Positions 34,312-42,311 of a stretch of 64,000 bases of DNA are shown piece by piece; the stretch's first letter is position 1; each line of letters starts with the position of its first letter. The notes beneath the pieces were generated by a model, which saw nothing but the letters and a program-made list of their open reading frames with translations, was not told the origin of the DNA and made no database searches. The DNA is from Candidatus Viadribacter manganicus (GTDB lineage: Bacteria; Pseudomonadota; Alphaproteobacteria; Caulobacterales; Aquidulcibacteraceae). The stretch covers positions 3,276,001-3,340,000 of the forward strand of contig NZ_CP013244.1 of the NCBI RefSeq assembly GCF_001679665.1, in the 5' to 3' direction. A program made the translations under genes and the position numbers.

Positions 34312-34923
34312 ATGGGCGTGAGCGGAGGGAAGGCGAAGAAGGCGGCGGCGAACTCGGTGCTGACCGAACGCCAGCAAAAATGGTTCGCCAGCGTGGAGGC
34401 GAGCCTTGAGCGCGATACCGGCAAGAGCATAGTTGAGTGGGTGAAAATCGCGAAGAAGTGCCCGGAGACAGCGCCGCGCAAACGCGCGCAATGGTTTCGA
34501 GACAAGTACGGGCTGGGCGTCAACCGTATCGCTCATATCGTGTCTGTGGCGTTCCCCGGCGGCCCAAGCTGGGACGAGCCGGACGCCTTGCTTGATCAGC
34601 TTTGGAAGGAGAAGGACGGGCGCGCCATCTATGAGGCGGTGGTAAAGCTGGTGCGCAAGGAATTTCCCGAGGCCGTGATCGGTCCGCGCAAAACCTTCGT
34701 TTCATTTTCCCGCAAGGTTCAGTTCGCGGGGATTCTTCCATCGAAGGTTGGCAAGGCGGAAATCGGTCTCCCCTTGCCCGTTAGTGCGAGCAAACGCCTT
34801 GAACCAATGAAGCGCCGCCCGTGGGCGGAGAAGCATTCAGGATTGCTCGTTTTGTATTCACCGAAGGACGTCGATGCTGAGGTGAAGCGATTGTTGACGC
34901 TCGCCTGGGCGAAAGGCGCTTAG
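34312..34923 (+). CDS. DUF4287/DUF5655 protein
   Basis: A 203-residue cytoplasmic protein. The N-terminal half fits DUF4287 (VEASLERDTGKSIVEWVKIA, then KRAQWFRDKYGLGVNRIAHIV), the C-terminal half DUF5655 (IYEAVVKLVRKEFPEAVIGPRKTFVSFSRKVQFAGIL). Both are uncharacterised domains; the DUF5655 part is often found in putative DNA-linked or transport-associated proteins. It diverges from the HIT gene and its end overlaps the convergent SDR stop by four bases. Confidence 0.78.
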   Translation: MGVSGGKAKKAAANSVLTERQQKWFASVEASLERDTGKSIVEWVKIAKKCPETAPRKRAQWFRDKYGLGVNRIAHIVSVAFPGGPSWDEPDALLDQLWKEKDGRAIYEAVVKLVRKEFPEAVIGPRKTFVSFSRKVQFAGILPSKVGKAEIGLPLPVSASKRLEPMKRRPWAEKHSGLLVLYSPKDVDAEVKRLLTLAWAKGA

Positions 34924-35726
34924 TCCGCCGGCGATTGTACGTTGCGGACCATTTTGAGTACTGTCTTGCGGGGCATGAACTTCACTAGGCCGGCACGAAA
35001 AGCGTTTCGGCTGCCCGTAATGATGACCGGACGGTTCTGCTTCCATGCGTTGTAGCCGGCGCGCGCTACCGGAGCTGACGGCATCGCCGCGCCTGCTGAT
35101 TTTGCGAGTCTTGTTTTGCCGGTGCCGGCGCGTTCGCGGAATTTCGACACCGTCGGGCCAGGGCAAAGGCAGCTGACGTGCACCCCTGTGCCGCTCGCTT
35201 CCTCCCACATCGCCTCAGAGAAGGAGAGCACATAGGCTTTCGATGCATAGTAATTCGCCATCAGGGGCCCGGGCTGGAAGGCGGCCGTCGAAGCGACGTT
35301 GAGCACGCCGCCGCGACCGCTCGCGAGCATGCGATCCCAATAAAGATAAGTGAGTTCGACGAGCGCGCGCACGTTGAGGTCGATCATGCCGAGCTGCGTT
35401 TGCAGATCGGATGAGGTGAGTGCGCCAGCATGGCCGTAGCCTGCATTGTTGACGACGACATCGACGTTGAGACCCCTCTCGGCAATCTTTGCGGCAACGG
35501 CGGAGCCGCCGCCGAATGCGCCGAGGTCTTGCGCTATGATGTGAGCCTTGACGCCGTGTGCGGCCGAGAGGCGGTTCGCGACCTCCTGCAACGGGCCTTC
35601 GCTGCGAGCGGTGAGGATAAGGTCATAGCCGTCACGCGCGAAGCACTCGGCGAGATCGACGCCGATCCCGGCGGACGCGCCTGTGACTAGAGCCGTTTGG
35701 CCTTCGCCAGGTTTACGTCGCGCCAT
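34920..35726 (-). CDS. Short-chain dehydrogenase/reductase
   Basis: A 268-residue classical SDR: Rossmann motif TGASAGIG (15-22), VVNNAGYGHAG, catalytic Ser in NVASTAAF and YxxxK in YYASKAY, then CPGPTVSKF. The lack of an acidic residue after strand 2 and LTARSEG suggest NADPH. The C-terminal VARAGYNAWKQNRPVIITGSRN is often seen in SDRs acting on fatty or ketoacyl substrates. Substrate unknown. Confidence 0.9.
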   Translation of the reverse strand: MARRKPGEGQTALVTGASAGIGVDLAECFARDGYDLILTARSEGPLQEVANRLSAAHGVKAHIIAQDLGAFGGGSAVAAKIAERGLNVDVVVNNAGYGHAGALTSSDLQTQLGMIDLNVRALVELTYLYWDRMLASGRGGVLNVASTAAFQPGPLMANYYASKAYVLSFSEAMWEEASGTGVHVSCLCPGPTVSKFRERAGTGKTRLAKSAGAAMPSAPVARAGYNAWKQNRPVIITGSRNAFRAGLVKFMPRKTVLKMVRNVQSPAD

Positions 35727-35809
35727 CTTGCCTCTCCCATTCTTTGCGCGACGATAGGCGCGTGCGGTTCCCGTTCCAAGCGGTACGGAATGCTGTGCTA
35801 GGAGGGCGC

Positions 35810-36478
35810 ATGAGCGCCAACGAATTTAAGCTCAACAAAGACGAAGAGCCGTTTGACCCGCCCGACGCTGAAAAGCCGAAAGCGGCGCGTCCGCGCGACG
35901 CCGCCACGTTGATCCTCGTGCGCGCTGGCCGCGAGGTGATGATGGGCCAGCGCTCAAAAGGGCACGTCTTCATGCCGGACAAGTGGGTATTCCCCGGTGG
36001 CCGGGTCGATCCCGGCGATGCGCGCGCCAAGGCGGCGACAGAGCTTACGGCTGAGACTGAGGCGCTGCTCAAGAAGGGCGCTATTAGCCGGCGCCCACCC
36101 CGAGCTTTCGCCCTTGCGGCGACCCGGGAGACGCTGGAAGAGGCTGGCGTTAGGGTTGGCGGGCCGGGCGGGCCTGAGCTGGACAAGCTCAACTTCATCG
36201 CCCGCGCGATTACGCCGCCCTACCGTCCGCGCAGGTTCGACGCCCGTTTCTTCATGGCCGACGCCGAGGCGGTCCTGGCCGACGACAAGCCGGTTATGGG
36301 CGAAGAATTGCTGCATGTACGGTGGTTTAGCCTGGCCGAGGCCAATGCCCTCGACCTGCCGTCCATAACCCGATTTGTGCTTAAAGAGGTCGAGGCGCGG
36401 CTTGCCGGGGAGACAGTCGCGCCGCCATTCCTGCGCTGGAGCCGTGGGTCGCATACTCTCGAGCGTCTAACGAGTTGA
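35810..36478 (+). CDS. Nudix hydrolase
   Basis: A 222-residue protein starting at MSANEFKLNKDEEPF with AGGAGGG upstream (an in-frame ATG at 35744 is antisense to the SDR promoter). The N-terminus is charged; residues 25-215 form the Nudix fold with DKWVFPGGRVDPGD and, after an insertion, ATRETLEEAGVRVGG, which holds the REXXEEXG core. The 20-residue insert within the Nudix box region is unlike simple MutT and recalls the CoA-diphosphatase/NUDT19-like group. Substrate unknown. Confidence 0.85.
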   Translation: MSANEFKLNKDEEPFDPPDAEKPKAARPRDAATLILVRAGREVMMGQRSKGHVFMPDKWVFPGGRVDPGDARAKAATELTAETEALLKKGAISRRPPRAFALAATRETLEEAGVRVGGPGGPELDKLNFIARAITPPYRPRRFDARFFMADAEAVLADDKPVMGEELLHVRWFSLAEANALDLPSITRFVLKEVEARLAGETVAPPFLRWSRGSHTLERLTS

Positions 36479-36502
36479 CTTTGGGGCCGCGGTCCCTATT
36501 TT
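36475..36502 (+). promoter_or_regulatory. Sigma70-type promoter of rpmG
   Basis: TTGACT (36475-36480) and TATTTT (36497-36502), 16 bases apart, 39 bases before the rpmG ATG. The -35 element overlaps the stop codon of the Nudix gene. Confidence 0.6.
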
Positions 36503-36541
36503 CCGCCGCTTCCTTGAACCAGAGAATTTCCGGGCCCGATT

Positions 36542-36709
36542 ATGGCTAAGCCGACCGTCATTAAGATCCGTCTGAACTCGTCGGCCGATACGGGTTATTT
36601 CTACGTGACCAAAAAGAACCCACGTACGAAGACCGAGAAGCTCAAGATGAACAAGTACGACCCGATCGCGAAGAAGCACGTCGAGTTCGTCGAAGGGAAG
36701 ATCAAGTAA
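36542..36709 (+). CDS. rpmG: 50S ribosomal protein L33
   Basis: A 55-residue ribosomal protein, found by direct translation because it is very short: it begins [20 protein letters not shown] and ends [10 protein letters not shown]. The pattern [23 protein letters not shown] is that of bacterial L33 without the zinc-binding Cys, the usual alphaproteobacterial form. It has its own promoter and a terminator. Confidence 0.96.
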   Translation: MAKPTVIKIRLNSSADTGYFYVTKKNPRTKTEKLKMNKYDPIAKKHVEFVEGKIK

Positions 36710-36738
36710 GCACGCGCCGCTAGCGTTGCTGAAGTGAT

Positions 36739-36768
36739 GGGGCGTGGGCTAGGGCTCGCGCCCTTTTT
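36739..36768 (+). terminator. Terminator after rpmG
   Basis: GGGCGTG (36739-36745) pairs with CGCGCCC (36757-36763), one wobble pair, followed by five T. Confidence 0.75.
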
Positions 36769-36777
36769 GCTGCGCGT

Positions 36778-37197
36778 TCACTTCGGATAGAGGATCATCT
36801 GCGTGCAGCGGAAGAGCGCGATGGTCTTGCCCGTGGCCTCTGCGGTGACGACGGCGTCCCACACTTGGGTGGTGCGGCCGCCATGCGCGAGCTTCGCCTC
36901 GACGCTAACGCCGCCTTCGCGCGTTGTGCCCAAAAAGTTCGACTTCAGCTCGATAGTCGTGAAGTTGAGCGAGCCTTCGGGGCGGGAAATGATGCAGCCA
37001 TAACCGCAGGCGCTGTCAGCGAGCGCGATCACGCTTGCCGCGTGGAGGAACGTGTTCGGCGCCAGATGGTGCGGCTTCACATCGAAGCGGCCTTTGACGA
37101 AGCCGGGGCGTGCTTCCAGCCATTCGAGCCCTAGATATCCCGGCAGGGCGCCCTGCTGGCGCTCGGTCAATTGCCGGACATAATCGGGCTCACTCAT
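36778..37197 (-). CDS. PaaI-type hotdog thioesterase
   Basis: A 139-residue single hotdog domain: LGLEWLEARPGFVKGRFDVKP, the helix region PNTFLHAASVIALADSACGYG with the conserved Asp, and FTTIELKSNFLGTTREGGV. It probably hydrolyses acyl- or phenylacetyl-CoA thioesters in the cytoplasm. It diverges from the molybdopterin-binding gene with only 34 bases between starts. Confidence 0.85.
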   Translation of the reverse strand: MSEPDYVRQLTERQQGALPGYLGLEWLEARPGFVKGRFDVKPHHLAPNTFLHAASVIALADSACGYGCIISRPEGSLNFTTIELKSNFLGTTREGGVSVEAKLAHGGRTTQVWDAVVTAEATGKTIALFRCTQMILYPK

Positions 37198-37231
37198 CTC
37201 GTTTCTCCAGCGCTTGTGCTAACTTGCGCTC

Positions 37232-38002
37232 ATGACGCAACGCCAAGTCAAAGCCGCCGTTCTGCTGATCGGAGATGAGATCCTTTCGGGCCGCACGCAA
37301 GATATCAACTTGCAGGCTATCGCTAAGTTCTTGGCGCCGCTTGGTGTGCAGGTGGCTGAGGCGCGTGTCGTAGCGGACATCCCCGAGGACATCATCGAAG
37401 GCGTGAACGCGCTCCGCGCCAAATACGATTACGTCTTCACCACCGGCGGCATCGGTCCCACGCACGACGACAAGACGGCTGATGCGATGGCCGCAGTGTT
37501 CGGAGTGCGCATCGATGTGCGCGACGATGCGCGCGCCATTTTGGAAGCGCACTACAAAGGTGCGACGAACTTGAACGAGTCGCGTTTGCGGATGGCGCGC
37601 ATTCCGGACGGCGCGTCACTCATCGCCAATCCAGTTTCGCGAGCACCAGGATTTCAGATTGGCAACGTGTTCGTCATGGCTGGCGTGCCTTCGATCGTGC
37701 GCGGAATGCTGACCGATATCGGCCATCGCATTGAGGGCGGCGCAGTGGTGCGTTCAAGAACGATCCGCGGCAGGAGCGTGCGCGAAGGCGATATCGCTGC
37801 TGATTTGGAGGCGCTTGAGGTCGCGACGGAAGGCGCGGTTTCGTTCGGCTCTTATCCGTGGTTTGCGCCGCCGGACAGCTTTGGGCTGCACCTGGTGGCG
37901 CGCTCGGCTGATCCGGTTGCGCTCGAAAAGGCCGCGAACGATTTGATCGCGCTTATTCGTGCGCGCGGGGTCGAGGCTGAGGACGTAAACGACGCTAGTT
38001 GA
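37232..38002 (+). CDS. CinA N-terminal/MoCF-like molybdopterin-binding protein
   Basis: A 256-residue protein of the CinA N-terminal type with the MoaB/MogA fold: AAVLLIGDEILSGRTQDINLQ, VVADIPEDIIEGVNAL, the loop TTGGIGPTHDDKTADAMA and NVFVMAGVPSIVRGML. Related proteins are competence/damage-inducible CinA or hydrolases of ADP-ribose-like molecules. The C-terminal nicotinamide-deamidase half of full CinA is absent. The name stays general. Confidence 0.88.
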   Translation: MTQRQVKAAVLLIGDEILSGRTQDINLQAIAKFLAPLGVQVAEARVVADIPEDIIEGVNALRAKYDYVFTTGGIGPTHDDKTADAMAAVFGVRIDVRDDARAILEAHYKGATNLNESRLRMARIPDGASLIANPVSRAPGFQIGNVFVMAGVPSIVRGMLTDIGHRIEGGAVVRSRTIRGRSVREGDIAADLEALEVATEGAVSFGSYPWFAPPDSFGLHLVARSADPVALEKAANDLIALIRARGVEAEDVNDAS

Positions 38003-38657
38003 AGAGGCCCGCCGCTAAATTGATGGTCAGCGCCAGGATGACGGTGTTGAACACAAACGCCAGGATCCCGTGTAGCGTCACGATCCGCCGGATTGGCTTT
38101 GCAGAAATCTGAACGTCCGCCGTTTGCGCCGCGACGCCAATCACCAATGCGAAGTGCATGAAGTCGCTGAAGTCAGGTTCTTCACCGCCAGGGAAGATAA
38201 GACCGCCGCGCACGCCACCGCCTTCGGCGGGGCCATAAAAGTCATGTGCATAGTGCTTGGCGAAGCTGGTGTGCACAAAGAGCCACGATAGCGCGACAGT
38301 CAGAAATACGAATGCCACGTGCGCGCTCTTACTCATTCCAGGCTCTAGCTTGGCTTGAAGTTCGAGGATGATGGCGGTCAGGCTGGCGAGAACACCTCCG
38401 ATGGATACGAAGAGAACGAAGTAGCGGCCTTCATCGACGCGGGCTGCATGCTCGATCATGCGCTGCGAGGTAACTGAGCGCGTCTGCAGCCAAACCATGC
38501 CAAGATAGACGCCAACAGCAACGTCCCACGCCATGAGCGTCCGCGTCAGCGCGGCAAAGCCATTGTCTGTAAGCGCGAGGGTGACGCCTAGGCCCAGTCC
38601 GGCAGTCAGCGCGAACACGAGCGGTGTGTGGCGCCAGAACGCGCGCAGCCAATTCAT
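37995..38657 (-). CDS. DUF1345 integral membrane protein
   Basis: A 220-residue protein with about five to six membrane helices and the DUF1345 signature DFYGPAEGGGVRGGLIFPGGEEPDFSDFMHFALVIG. Start at MNWLRAF (38657), whose ATG overlaps the stop of the acetyltransferase gene (ATGA). Function of the family is unknown. It ends convergently with the molybdopterin-binding gene, with an 8-base overlap. Confidence 0.85.
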   Translation of the reverse strand: MNWLRAFWRHTPLVFALTAGLGLGVTLALTDNGFAALTRTLMAWDVAVGVYLGMVWLQTRSVTSQRMIEHAARVDEGRYFVLFVSIGGVLASLTAIILELQAKLEPGMSKSAHVAFVFLTVALSWLFVHTSFAKHYAHDFYGPAEGGGVRGGLIFPGGEEPDFSDFMHFALVIGVAAQTADVQISAKPIRRIVTLHGILAFVFNTVILALTINLAAGLFN

Positions 38658-39334
38658 GCGCGCACCCAGACCGCGTGGATCACTTCGCACCGTTGTTCAA
38701 AGCCTAGGCTTTTGTAGAGCGCGATCGCGGTCGTGTTGTCTGCGTAGGAGTGGAGGAAGGGCGTTGCGCCATCTGCGATGATGCGTGCGCCGACCGTGCG
38801 CATCAGGGCAGCCCCATAGCCGCGCCCTCGATAGTCGGGATGCGTGCACACCGCGCTGATCTCGATAAAACCCTCCGTCTGCAAACGTTCGCCCGCCATC
38901 GCGACGAGAACGCCGTTGTCGCGGATGCCGACGAAACGGCCTAGCGCATGGGTGCGGGTGCGGAATGGTCCCGGTTTGGTGCGCGTTGCAAGCGCTAGCA
39001 TTTCGGCGGCGTTGTCATCGCCAAGCTGTTCGATGGCGAAGGGCTTTTCGTTCTTCGTTATGGCGCGCGCCACCATCTGCACACCGAGCGCGCTCATGTT
39101 CACGATGACGCCAGGCGGCGGCGCCGGTGGCGCGACTTGCAGCAGAGATATCTCGCTTGCTTCCGGCACAAGCGCACCCAGCGAAGCGATCGCAGCGGGC
39201 GAGGCGTCTGCTGCCGCTGCGAATGGACTAACGTCTAAGACGAAGCGCTTTGCGTCGGCGCCGCCTTCGCCAAAATGCGAGAGGCGCGAGTTGAGCGCGT
39301 TCCAAATCGGGTTGTCGAGTGGGTGGCCGTTCAC
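38654..39334 (-). CDS. GNAT acetyltransferase (FR47-like)
   Basis: A 226-residue protein whose C-terminal half is a GNAT domain: GRFVGIRDNGVLVAMAGERL, ISAVCTHPDYRGRGYGAALM (acetyl-CoA-binding R/Q-x-x-G-x-G/A) and LHSYADNTTAIALYKSLGFEQ. The N-terminal half is degenerate, as in FR47-like double GNAT proteins. Acceptor unknown. First gene of a two-gene operon with the DUF1345 gene. Confidence 0.87.
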   Translation of the reverse strand: MNGHPLDNPIWNALNSRLSHFGEGGADAKRFVLDVSPFAAAADASPAAIASLGALVPEASEISLLQVAPPAPPPGVIVNMSALGVQMVARAITKNEKPFAIEQLGDDNAAEMLALATRTKPGPFRTRTHALGRFVGIRDNGVLVAMAGERLQTEGFIEISAVCTHPDYRGRGYGAALMRTVGARIIADGATPFLHSYADNTTAIALYKSLGFEQRCEVIHAVWVRA

Positions 39335-39365
39335 GACGCGGGTTTTAGCAGGCGGGCGGCGTGCT

Positions 39366-40112
39366 TCAAAGGCGCCAATCGACCGCTTCCGACGTCGTCG
39401 CGCCAGCGCGGCGATGCAAAGACTCGCGCAGCTGCTCGATGTCGATGATCAGCAGCTCACGTTTGGTTTGCTGGATGACGCCAGCTTTGGCCAAGTTGCG
39501 TAGTTCCCGGTTCACGGCTTCGCGCTGGGCGCCGACCGCGGACGCGATGGCTTCGTGCGTCGGCGCTTCTCGGATCAACACTCCGTCGCTTGTCTGCTCT
39601 CCAGCAGCGGCTAAACGCAACAATTCGGCGTAGACCCGAAAGCGCATTTCCAGCGCTGCGAGTTCGAACACACGGTCTGTTAGCGCCACGACATTGCGCG
39701 CAAGATGCGCAGCGACAGCGAGCGCAAACGACCCGCTGCGTGCAAGCAGATCAGAGAACGCCTCGGCGGGGCATTCCGCGACGAGACCAGCCGTTTCAGC
39801 GACTACCCAAACCGAGCGCGGCGTATTGGTAAGCGCAGCGATTTCGCCGAAGTGCGAGCCGGCTGTCATTTGACGGATGGCAACTTGGCGCCCGTGCGCG
39901 GTTTGAAGCTTGGCGTTGAAAGTGCCTTCGACGGCGAAGAAGACGTGGGTATCGCGCGTGAGGTGTGAAACCACTTCTTCGCCCGGCTCGACCTCTTTCC
40001 ATGTGGCGTTTGCGGCGAGGGCGTCGAGATCGAAGCGCGCGACATCGGCAAGTATACGCACCTCACGGAGGCGCTGGCGCGCTTCTTCTGGGGACAGCGT
40101 TTTTATGATCAT
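39366..40112 (-). CDS. Crp/Fnr family transcription regulator
   Basis: A 248-residue regulator: N-terminal cNMP-binding-like beta roll (about 20-135, with VEGTFNAKLQTAHGRQVAI and TAGSHFGEIAALTNTPRS), dimerisation helix, and C-terminal winged helix (about 170-235) with THEAIASAVGAQREAVNRELRNL, the recognition helix. It has no Cys cluster, so it is not an oxygen-sensing Fnr. The ligand pocket could take cAMP. It lies divergently just left of the borosin-like locus, 118 bases away, and may regulate it. Confidence 0.87.
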   Translation of the reverse strand: MIIKTLSPEEARQRLREVRILADVARFDLDALAANATWKEVEPGEEVVSHLTRDTHVFFAVEGTFNAKLQTAHGRQVAIRQMTAGSHFGEIAALTNTPRSVWVVAETAGLVAECPAEAFSDLLARSGSFALAVAAHLARNVVALTDRVFELAALEMRFRVYAELLRLAAAGEQTSDGVLIREAPTHEAIASAVGAQREAVNRELRNLAKAGVIQQTKRELLIIDIEQLRESLHRRAGATTSEAVDWRL

Positions 40113-40230
40113 CTGACTTTATCTGGAGCGATTTCCCCATCTGGCCAACCGTAGCGCCAAGCGGTGTGTGAACTTTCACGTAGCGAGGCCAGTTGGCTCG
40201 CCGTCATGCTCGGGGCATTGGAGCGGCGCT

Positions 40231-40428
40231 ATGCAGAATGAAGCCCACGACACCCACGATCTCAGCGAGTGCGAGCTGATTTTGGCAGAGAAGGTGATCT
40301 CCGGCCGAAGCCTCAAGGACATCGCCCTAAGTCGTGGGCTTTCAGAGGTACCGGTGAGCGCTCGGGCGCGCCGTGCCTTAATGCAATCAAGGGTGGAGCC
40401 GCCGAATGAGATATGCACGTATAAATAG
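40231..40428 (+). CDS. Small LuxR-type helix-turn-helix protein
   Basis: A 65-residue protein (ATG at 40231, GGAG upstream). Residues 10-52, containing DLSECELILAEKVISGRSL and ALSRGLSEVPVSARARRALM, resemble the GerE/LuxR helix-turn-helix without any sensor domain. It would bind DNA as a small transcription factor. It is the first gene on the plus strand before the oxidase gene (66 bases). The 118 bases before it show no clear promoter. Confidence 0.6.
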   Translation: MQNEAHDTHDLSECELILAEKVISGRSLKDIALSRGLSEVPVSARARRALMQSRVEPPNEICTYK

Positions 40429-40494
40429 CAGTGTGGCTATAGAACAACTTTAGATTGAGTGGTACGAAGAGTTCGCGGGTGAGGAGCTGCGAAC

Positions 40495-42105
40495 TTGCGG
40501 GATGTTGCGATCATCGGCGGTGGGGTGAGTGGCTGCTATTGCGCCTACCGTCTGTCGGCTTCCAAGCACGAAGAGGTCGCGCTTTATGAAGCGAGCGAGC
40601 GGATCGGTGGGCGGCTGTGGTCGACGCCGGTGAAGGGCGCCCAACTCCCGGCCGAAATCGGCGGTATGTTCTTTCGCGCGCTCCAGAAAAACGTCAGCGC
40701 TCTGGTCGAGCATCTGGCACTGCCGAGCGAGCCGGTTCAGTTTTCGCGGGTTGGGCAGTTCGTTCGCGGGCGCTGGCTGCCGGAGAGCGATTTTTCCGTT
40801 TCGGATTTTCCGTTCGCGCTCGATCCCAAAGCGCGTGGGGGAGGCCCTGCAGCGGTGCTGCTCTATGCGCTTGAGCAGATCGTCCCCGGGGCGACGGACA
40901 TGTGGCCGGTCAACCGCGATCCCCCGCGTTCAGCCAATCGGACGTTCGATTGGTTGCGGACGCAACGGCACAATGGGCGGCCGCTTGAGGTTTTCAGTCT
41001 TTGGAGTGTGTTTGTCGATGCCATCGGCAACGAAGCCCACGCGCTACTCATTTCAACGCTTGGGACTTCAGCGCTCTTCAGAAATCTGAACGCGTTCGAC
41101 GGTATCTGGAGTATTTTGCATGAAATCGGTGATGGGCAAGGCTTTCGTCTGCGCGATGGTTACCAACAATTGCCCGAGGAGCTTGCAAGGCGTGCGATGG
41201 ACGCAGGCGTCTTTCTCGCGCGTTCTCACCGACTTCTATCCGTGGCGCGCGCCGGCGATGGCTTTGAGCTGGCGTTCGCGACGGAGCGCGAGGAGAGGCG
41301 GGTCGAGTATGCGCGCCGTGTAGTGTTGGCGCTGCCGCAACGCGCGCTGCAGCTGATTGCAATGGCGCCTGATCTCTTTGAGGACGCCGCCATTTTTAAA
41401 CACGTGCGCGATCGCGCGGTGGCCCCGATCCGCTCTTGTAAGATTTTTCTTTCCTATGAGCGTGCGTGGTGGAGCGGCGCGAATGGGCCAACGCAAATCT
41501 CGGCGCGATACACCGATCTGCCGATGCAGCAATGCTACCATTTCGCCAAAGCGGCGCCCGAAGACACAGCCTTGCTGATGGGCGCGTACGCAGACGATGG
41601 GTTGGCGAATTTTTGGGGGCCGTTGAACGAAAGCGGCGCGTCGTTCGCGTCGGCGTCCGCAGACGAGGCCGATGCACAAGCGCTCGTTGCCAGCGAGGCG
41701 ATGGTGGCCTCACTGCGCAGCCAACTCGCGACGGTGCACGCTGTTGCCAACACGCCACGTCCTGAAGGCGCACTCTATTTCGATTGGGGCGCCGATCCCT
41801 ATGGCGCGGCGTGGCATGCCTGGACGCCCAACATGCAAAGCTGGAAAATTCGGCCATGGATGCGCCAGCCGAATCCAAACCTCGACCTCTACATTTGTGG
41901 CGAGGCGTACGCTCAGCGGAATGGCTGGGTAGAAGGCGCGATCAACTCAGCAGAGCGAATTCTCGAACGGCTTGGGCTCTCCCGGCCGGTCTGGATCACC
42001 GATCCCGACTTTCAGTTCGAGATCGATGATGGAGGAGTGGAACATGACGACTGCAACCATGCAGATGTTCAGCGCGATGTCTCTGGACATGTCGCTGCAG
42101 CGTAG
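40495..42105 (+). CDS. FAD-dependent amine oxidase-like enzyme
   Basis: A 536-residue flavoprotein from a TTG start with GAGGAG nine bases upstream. Dinucleotide-binding loop IIGGGVSGCYCAYRL (6-20), the ERIGGRLWS motif and the C-terminal FAD motif LYICGEAYAQRNGWVEGAINSAERIL place it in the flavin monoamine oxidase/protoporphyrinogen oxidase superfamily, which oxidises amines, amino acids or peptidyl residues. The last 62 bases overlap the 5' end of the peptide gene in another frame. In this locus it may oxidise the peptide or a released amine; this is inference. Confidence 0.82.
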   Translation: MRDVAIIGGGVSGCYCAYRLSASKHEEVALYEASERIGGRLWSTPVKGAQLPAEIGGMFFRALQKNVSALVEHLALPSEPVQFSRVGQFVRGRWLPESDFSVSDFPFALDPKARGGGPAAVLLYALEQIVPGATDMWPVNRDPPRSANRTFDWLRTQRHNGRPLEVFSLWSVFVDAIGNEAHALLISTLGTSALFRNLNAFDGIWSILHEIGDGQGFRLRDGYQQLPEELARRAMDAGVFLARSHRLLSVARAGDGFELAFATEREERRVEYARRVVLALPQRALQLIAMAPDLFEDAAIFKHVRDRAVAPIRSCKIFLSYERAWWSGANGPTQISARYTDLPMQQCYHFAKAAPEDTALLMGAYADDGLANFWGPLNESGASFASASADEADAQALVASEAMVASLRSQLATVHAVANTPRPEGALYFDWGADPYGAAWHAWTPNMQSWKIRPWMRQPNPNLDLYICGEAYAQRNGWVEGAINSAERILERLGLSRPVWITDPDFQFEIDDGGVEHDDCNHADVQRDVSGHVAAA

Positions 42106-42268
42106 CTTCGCCGAGAACAAGGAGCGCGTAATGCGCGCGTTCGGGCTCAGTGGCGAAGAAAAGGCGGCTCTGAACGCCGGCGACGAAGCGCGGATCAAAA
42201 AATTGATCGGCGGGGCGGAGCCGGTATGCTTCGTTCTTGGTCTCACGAGAACGACCAAGCCCGAGTAA
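42044..42268 (+). CDS. Candidate split-borosin precursor peptide
   Basis: A 74-residue peptide with GGAGGAG seven bases before its ATG. Residues 22-57 (NKERVMRAFGLSGEEKAAL, then NAGDEARIKKLIGG) match the LigA-like helical leader, or borosin-binding domain, seen in split-borosin precursors such as Shewanella SonA. Then follows the C-terminal stretch AEPVCFVLGLTRTTKPE (58-74). The hydrophobic VCFVLGL would be the likely site of backbone N-methylation, as in SonA. It overlaps the oxidase gene by 62 bases and sits two genes before the methyltransferase. A stand-alone LigA-like protein is the main alternative. Confidence 0.75.
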   Translation: MTTATMQMFSAMSLDMSLQRSFAENKERVMRAFGLSGEEKAALNAGDEARIKKLIGGAEPVCFVLGLTRTTKPE

Positions 42269-42311
42269 TAGCCAGGTCCCATCCGGCGGCTCTACTCGCG
42301 AGGAGAACGCG

